From: Serratia sp. PL17
GTDB taxonomy: Bacteria > Pseudomonadota > Gammaproteobacteria > Enterobacterales > Enterobacteriaceae
NCBI RefSeq assembly: GCF_017832355.1
Contig: NZ_JAFIBY010000001.1
Location: 1,674,001-1,738,000 of the forward strand
Direction: 5' to 3'
Length of the DNA stretch: 64,000 bases
The notes beneath the pieces are model-generated. The model was not told the DNA's origin, did no database searches, and was given only the letters and a program-made list of their open reading frames with translations. Made by a program: the position numbers and the translations under genes. Shown here one piece after another: positions 59,304 through 64,000 of this stretch. The stretch's first letter is position 1. Every line of letters begins with the position of its first letter.

Positions 59304-60224
59304 TTACAAACCGGCATCACGCAGCAGCGTTTCAATCACCCGTTGGGCGGCAATGGCCTGCTCTCCAGCCGTTTCTGGTGCAGTGTGATTACTCACAGAA
59401 GCGATAAAATGGCGAACCGCACCGTCAAAACCCCGTTGCGCCAGCGTGGTTTGCCACCCCGGGGCCGGTTGTTCCAAAACACCCTGGGCGTCTTCACGCC
59501 ACCACTGACGCATATCGTTCAACTGATATACCGCGCCATCCGACACTGCCTGCACGCTTTCGCGTTGGCTGCCAGCACGGCGATGCATACTGGTAGTTAT
59601 CTGTGTTTCACCACATTCAAAATGATGCTCGGCATATAACAGCTCACCGCGCTCTGTGCCACGCAGGCAACCGCTGAGCAACTGCACAGCGCCGCCGCCC
59701 AACCATAATGCGGTATCCACCACATGCAGATAGTCATCCAGCAAGGTAAACCGCATATTATTGGGCCCAACGCTGTCCGCACGGTGTTTTTCCATGCGGA
59801 TCGACGCAGGTTGACACATGTCTTGTTTCAGTTGTTGATACAAGGGTGCAAAACGGCGGTTAAACCCTACCATCAGCGCTTTACCCTGTTTTTCTGCCAG
59901 GGCAATCAGTTGCTCCCCCTGCTCCACGGTTTCGGCCAACGGTTTATCGACATAAACGTGAACGCCATGACGCAACAATTCACCGATCACCTGAAAATGG
60001 CTGGCGGTACTGCTGTGAACAAACACCGCATCGCATTGCTGTGCCAGACTGTCTAACCCCGAGAAACAGGCCATACGGTAGCTGTCACATATTGGCTGCG
60101 CTTTTTGTTGATTGGGAGAGAAACCGCCAACCAAAACCCAGTCCACCGCCTGGCTGAGGAGCGGTAAATAGGCTTTTTGAGCAATCCCTCCCAACCCCAC
60201 AACACCAACGCGCAATTTACTCAT
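59304..60224 (-). CDS. mviM: Gfo/Idh/MocA family oxidoreductase MviM
   Basis: The 306-residue protein has an N-terminal Rossmann fold ([20 protein letters not shown], with GLGGIA binding NAD(P)) and the EKP-like catalytic motif as [17 protein letters not shown] (about residue 92). It is a Gfo/Idh/MocA family oxidoreductase of unknown substrate. ATG 60224; the GTG six bases earlier is less likely. It overlaps the end of yceH by eight bases and precedes murJ, as in E. coli. Confidence 0.94.
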   Translation of the reverse strand: MSKLRVGVVGLGGIAQKAYLPLLSQAVDWVLVGGFSPNQQKAQPICDSYRMACFSGLDSLAQQCDAVFVHSSTASHFQVIGELLRHGVHVYVDKPLAETVEQGEQLIALAEKQGKALMVGFNRRFAPLYQQLKQDMCQPASIRMEKHRADSVGPNNMRFTLLDDYLHVVDTALWLGGGAVQLLSGCLRGTERGELLYAEHHFECGETQITTSMHRRAGSQRESVQAVSDGAVYQLNDMRQWWREDAQGVLEQPAPGWQTTLAQRGFDGAVRHFIASVSNHTAPETAGEQAIAAQRVIETLLRDAGL

Positions 60225-60861
60225 CTGCACCCCGAGCCAATAACGACTGCAATTGTTGTTTGAGCTGCGCCACTTCGTGTTCCAGCGCAGTTACGCGTTC
60301 GTGCAATTCTGTCTCTTCAGACGGTAACACCTCAGCAGGTGCCTCATCGATTTGGCCACAGAACAAATGCATGAACCGGCTTTCACGTTTGCCCGGCTCC
60401 CGCGCCAGACGCACCACAAAGGGGCCATCCTCACGCGCGCTCAAATTGGTCAGCACCTGTTCCACTTCAGTGACGTCATTAAATTCATGCATGCGATTGG
60501 TACGGGTGCGGAGCTCACCGGGCGTTTGGGCGCCACGCAGCAATAACGTCGTGATTATCGCCAATTCTGCCGCAGACAGCTTTAACTGACCGAACTCTGA
60601 ATTGCAGAAACGGTGTTCATATTTAACGACCCGATTACCGAACCCACTTAATGTCCGTAAGAAATGCTTCTTCAGGAGCAGATCAAGGAGTTGCTGCACG
60701 TCATTTTCCGCCAGATCCATCACAGGTTCACGGTTGGTTTTCTGGTTACAGGCCAACGTAATGCCGTTAAGGGAAAGGGGATACTGATCTGGCGTCGTGA
60801 CCTGCTTTTCCAACAGGCAGCCGATCACTCTGGCTTCTTTAGCGCTTAATTCATATTTCAT
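60217..60861 (-). CDS. yceH: YceH family protein (UPF0502)
   Basis: The 214-residue protein matches E. coli YceH (215), made of two winged-helix-like domains and a C-terminal coiled coil ([25 protein letters not shown], about 187-212). It starts [36 protein letters not shown] binding is suggested by the fold, but no target is known. It overlaps mviM by eight bases and follows rimJ by nine, so rimJ-yceH-mviM probably form one transcript. Confidence 0.95.
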   Translation of the reverse strand: MKYELSAKEARVIGCLLEKQVTTPDQYPLSLNGITLACNQKTNREPVMDLAENDVQQLLDLLLKKHFLRTLSGFGNRVVKYEHRFCNSEFGQLKLSAAELAIITTLLLRGAQTPGELRTRTNRMHEFNDVTEVEQVLTNLSAREDGPFVVRLAREPGKRESRFMHLFCGQIDEAPAEVLPSEETELHERVTALEHEVAQLKQQLQSLLARGADE

Positions 60862-60870
60862 TGTTTGGCC

Positions 60871-61455
60871 TCAGCGTGGCGGTAGCCATTCTTTATTGGT
60901 TAATGCGGTCAATACGTGATCCCGCCACTGCCCGTCAATCAGCAGATAATCCTTGGCATAACCTTCACGTTCAAACCCTAACCGGGTCAACAATGCACCG
61001 CTGCGCTGATTATGCGGCATATAGTTAGCCATGATGCGGTGCATGCGTTGCTGACGCAGCATATAACGGATAGCGGACTGCAACGCCTCGTACATCAGTC
61101 CTTGTCCCTGCCATTTCTCAGCTAATGAATAGCCGAGGAAACAAGCATGAAACGAACCGCGCAGCACGTTGCTGAAGTTCGCCACGCCTTGCACTTCATG
61201 TTCGTCGGGATCAAGCAGGATAAAATAGTAGGCGCTGCCCTGCTTTTGCATTTCGGTGATCATTCCCAGCCGCGCCTGCCATCCGGAAGGATAACAGTGG
61301 CTTTCATCACGCACGGGTTCCCAGGGTTTGAGAAATGCACGATTTTCGGCATAGTATTCCGCTAACCGGTAAGCGTCGCGTTCATGAACTAAACGGACGA
61401 CCATCCGATCGGTGGTGAGGCGTACTTTTGGTGATGCAGAGCGGTAGCCAAACAT
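60871..61455 (-). CDS. rimJ: Ribosomal protein S5 N-acetyltransferase RimJ
   Basis: The 194-residue GNAT enzyme acetylates the N-terminal alanine of ribosomal protein S5. It starts [20 protein letters not shown] and has acetyl-CoA-binding motif A as [20 protein letters not shown] (about residue 120), then [14 protein letters not shown]. Length equals E. coli RimJ (194). The ATG at 61455 or the one 3 bases before it follows a GGGGGAAA site; the frame further upstream does not match the family. First of rimJ-yceH-mviM. Confidence 0.95.
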   Translation of the reverse strand: MFGYRSASPKVRLTTDRMVVRLVHERDAYRLAEYYAENRAFLKPWEPVRDESHCYPSGWQARLGMITEMQKQGSAYYFILLDPDEHEVQGVANFSNVLRGSFHACFLGYSLAEKWQGQGLMYEALQSAIRYMLRQQRMHRIMANYMPHNQRSGALLTRLGFEREGYAKDYLLIDGQWRDHVLTALTNKEWLPPR

Positions 61456-63006
<1,551 letters not shown>

Positions 63007-63092
63007 GTTTTTTCTCTAAGTTGCCAGAAAATCAGCCGAATTTCTCACAGCTGCTATCCTGATAGTAAAAACACAAACGGGAGACGTTGGCG

Positions 63093-63341
63093 ATGAGTGA
63101 TGAAAACAAATTACCGCAGTTGCTGGAACACATGGTGCTGAATCTGCGTATGCTTTACGCGCGCTCAACATTGGTAGAAAAGGCGCTGGCCCACATTATT
63201 GCCGAGAATGCCGGCCTGAAGAATGACATTGTCAAACAACTGCAGATCGTCAATGCCACCACCGAGCGTGATAAAATCGATTTGGAAGAGGCGCGCATGC
63301 ATCTGATAGAAGTGATTAATTCCGTCCCGACAAAAAAATAA
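63093..63341 (+). CDS. Small helical protein of unknown function
   Basis: The 82-residue protein from ATG 63093 (GGGAG about 14 bases upstream; a TTG at 63087 is in frame) reads MSDENKLPQLLEHMVLNLRM and continues as two likely amphipathic helices with regular Leu/Ile heptads (LVEKALAHIIAENAGLKNDI and LQIVNATTERDKIDLEEARM). No signal peptide, Cys or membrane segment is seen; a coiled-coil or small dimer is likely. I do not recognise the family. It lies between mdtH and grxB, where E. coli has nothing. Confidence 0.75.
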   Translation: MSDENKLPQLLEHMVLNLRMLYARSTLVEKALAHIIAENAGLKNDIVKQLQIVNATTERDKIDLEEARMHLIEVINSVPTKK

Positions 63342-63349
63342 TCCCCGCA

Positions 63350-63376
63350 TTGATCCGCGCTAGATGCGCGGATCAA
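63350..63376 (+). terminator. 11-bp hairpin before grxB
   Basis: TTGATCCGCGC-TAGAT-GCGCGGATCAA is a perfect 11-bp stem 8 bases after the small helical gene. The T tract after it is lacking (ACAACAATAAC), so it may be an mRNA-end hairpin or a weak terminator. Confidence 0.6.
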
Positions 63377-63470
63377 ACAACAATAACGCACCTTCCCGCA
63401 AGAACTCTTCGCGACAGCCTCAGTATGCTGTGATAACTATTGCTATTAAAACCTGACAACCGGAGCAAGC

Positions 63471-64000
63471 ATGAAACTGTTTATCTACGATCATTGCCCA
63501 TTCTGCGTTAAAGCCCGCATGATTTTCGGCCTGAAAAACCTGCCCGTTCGCCTGGTCACCTTACTCAACGATGATGAAGCGACGCCTGTCAGTATGATTG
63601 GCAAGAAAATGGCCCCTATCTTGCAAAAAGATGACGGCAGCTATCTGCCTGAAAGCATGGATATCGTGCACTACGTCGATAATCTTGATGGCAAGCCGCT
63701 GTTAACGGGGAAAACCAACCCAGCGATCGCCGACTGGTTGCAGCGCGTCAGCAGCTATAGCCTTTACTTATTGCTGCCCCGTTTTGCCAATGCTGACTTC
63801 GAAGAATTCGCCACTGACGGTGCACGCCAATACTTCACCGATAAAAAGCAGGCTGCAATCGGCAATTTTGCGAAGCACCTCGGTGACAGTGCCGATTTGA
63901 TTGCCCAATTGGAAACGGACCTCCAGGCACTTTCCGGGCTGATTGTCTCCCCTGAAGCAGTAAAGGGTACGTTGTCTGAAGACGATATTCACCTGTTCCC
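63471..64000 (+). CDS. grxB: Glutaredoxin 2 GrxB (3' end outside the window)
   Basis: The ATG at 63471 follows GGAGC and opens a frame still running at the window end (176 codons; E. coli Grx2 has 215). It is the GST-like glutaredoxin that reduces disulfides with glutathione. The redox motif is CPFC at residues 9-12 in MKLFIYDHCPFCVKARMIFG; the cis-Pro and GSH site appear in MIGKKMAPILQKDDG and LPESMDIVHYVD. The C-terminal all-helical domain begins near residue 85. Only the 3' end is missing. Confidence 0.95.
   Translation, partial: MKLFIYDHCPFCVKARMIFGLKNLPVRLVTLLNDDEATPVSMIGKKMAPILQKDDGSYLPESMDIVHYVDNLDGKPLLTGKTNPAIADWLQRVSSYSLYLLLPRFANADFEEFATDGARQYFTDKKQAAIGNFAKHLGDSADLIAQLETDLQALSGLIVSPEAVKGTLSEDDIHLF

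Overview
The window reads as a chromosomal segment of an enterobacterium, most likely Serratia or a close Yersiniaceae relative. Almost every gene has an obvious E. coli counterpart and long blocks keep the E. coli order (ycgB-fadR-nhaB-dsbB; minCDE; rnd-fadD-yeaY-tsaB-yoaA-yoaB; zwf-hexR-pykA; lpxM-mepM-znuACB-ruvBAC-yebC-nudB-aspS; yecD-yecE-yecN-cmoA-cmoB; murJ-mviM-yceH-rimJ-mdtH-grxB). The foxA-type ferrioxamine receptor and the joins between blocks fit Serratia. The genus call is inference from memory of gene order and protein likeness; no search was run. No rRNA, tRNA, IS element, integrase or CRISPR array was found.

Layout. 1-6000 is the most accessory part: a GNAT acetyltransferase broken by an in-frame TGA, small membrane proteins (a Pmp3/YqaE homologue and a GhoT/OrtT-type toxin-like protein), foxA with Fur boxes and a Fur-box-overlapped RyhB-like sRNA candidate, and unknown membrane proteins. 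6000-15000 carries a drug-efflux MFS pump, the dadAX alanine catabolic operon, spoVR-like ycgB, fadR, nhaB and dsbB. 15000-21000 has an sRNA candidate with the ArcZ core sequence, the ycgN/ycgM/ycgL genes with a lytic transglycosylase and a CsbD/ElaB-like protein between them, and the minCDE division-site operon. 21000-29300 has rnd and fadD (both with TTG starts), yeaY, tsaB, yoaA, yoaB and mdtJI behind a long leader with a possible leader peptide. 29300-36500 is central carbon metabolism (eda, zwf, hexR, pykA, with HexR-like boxes), then a free-standing leucine-rich-repeat gene and lpxM. 36500-46300 holds mepM, the Zur-box-flanked znuA/znuCB zinc importer, ruvAB behind a LexA box, ruvC, yebC, nudB and aspS. 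46300-50240 is yecD, yecE, yecN, cmoA and cmoB. At 50400-52250 sits an orphan phage-tailspike-like beta-helix gene with an in-frame amber codon. cutC, a MalY/PatB lyase, yecM and argS follow, and the window ends with murJ, mviM, yceH, rimJ, mdtH, a small helical protein and the 5' part of grxB.

How genes work together. FadR is encoded here and a FadR-like operator lies in front of fadD. HexR is encoded between two HexR-like boxes facing zwf and pykA. Eda follows Zwf directly, with no edd between them. FoxA imports ferrioxamine under likely Fur control, next to a likely Fur-controlled sRNA. ZnuABC imports zinc under a likely Zur box. CmoA makes the cofactor used by CmoB. RuvA, RuvB and RuvC process Holliday junctions. 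The least explained items are the two sRNA candidates, the amber-interrupted tailspike gene and several very small ORFs.
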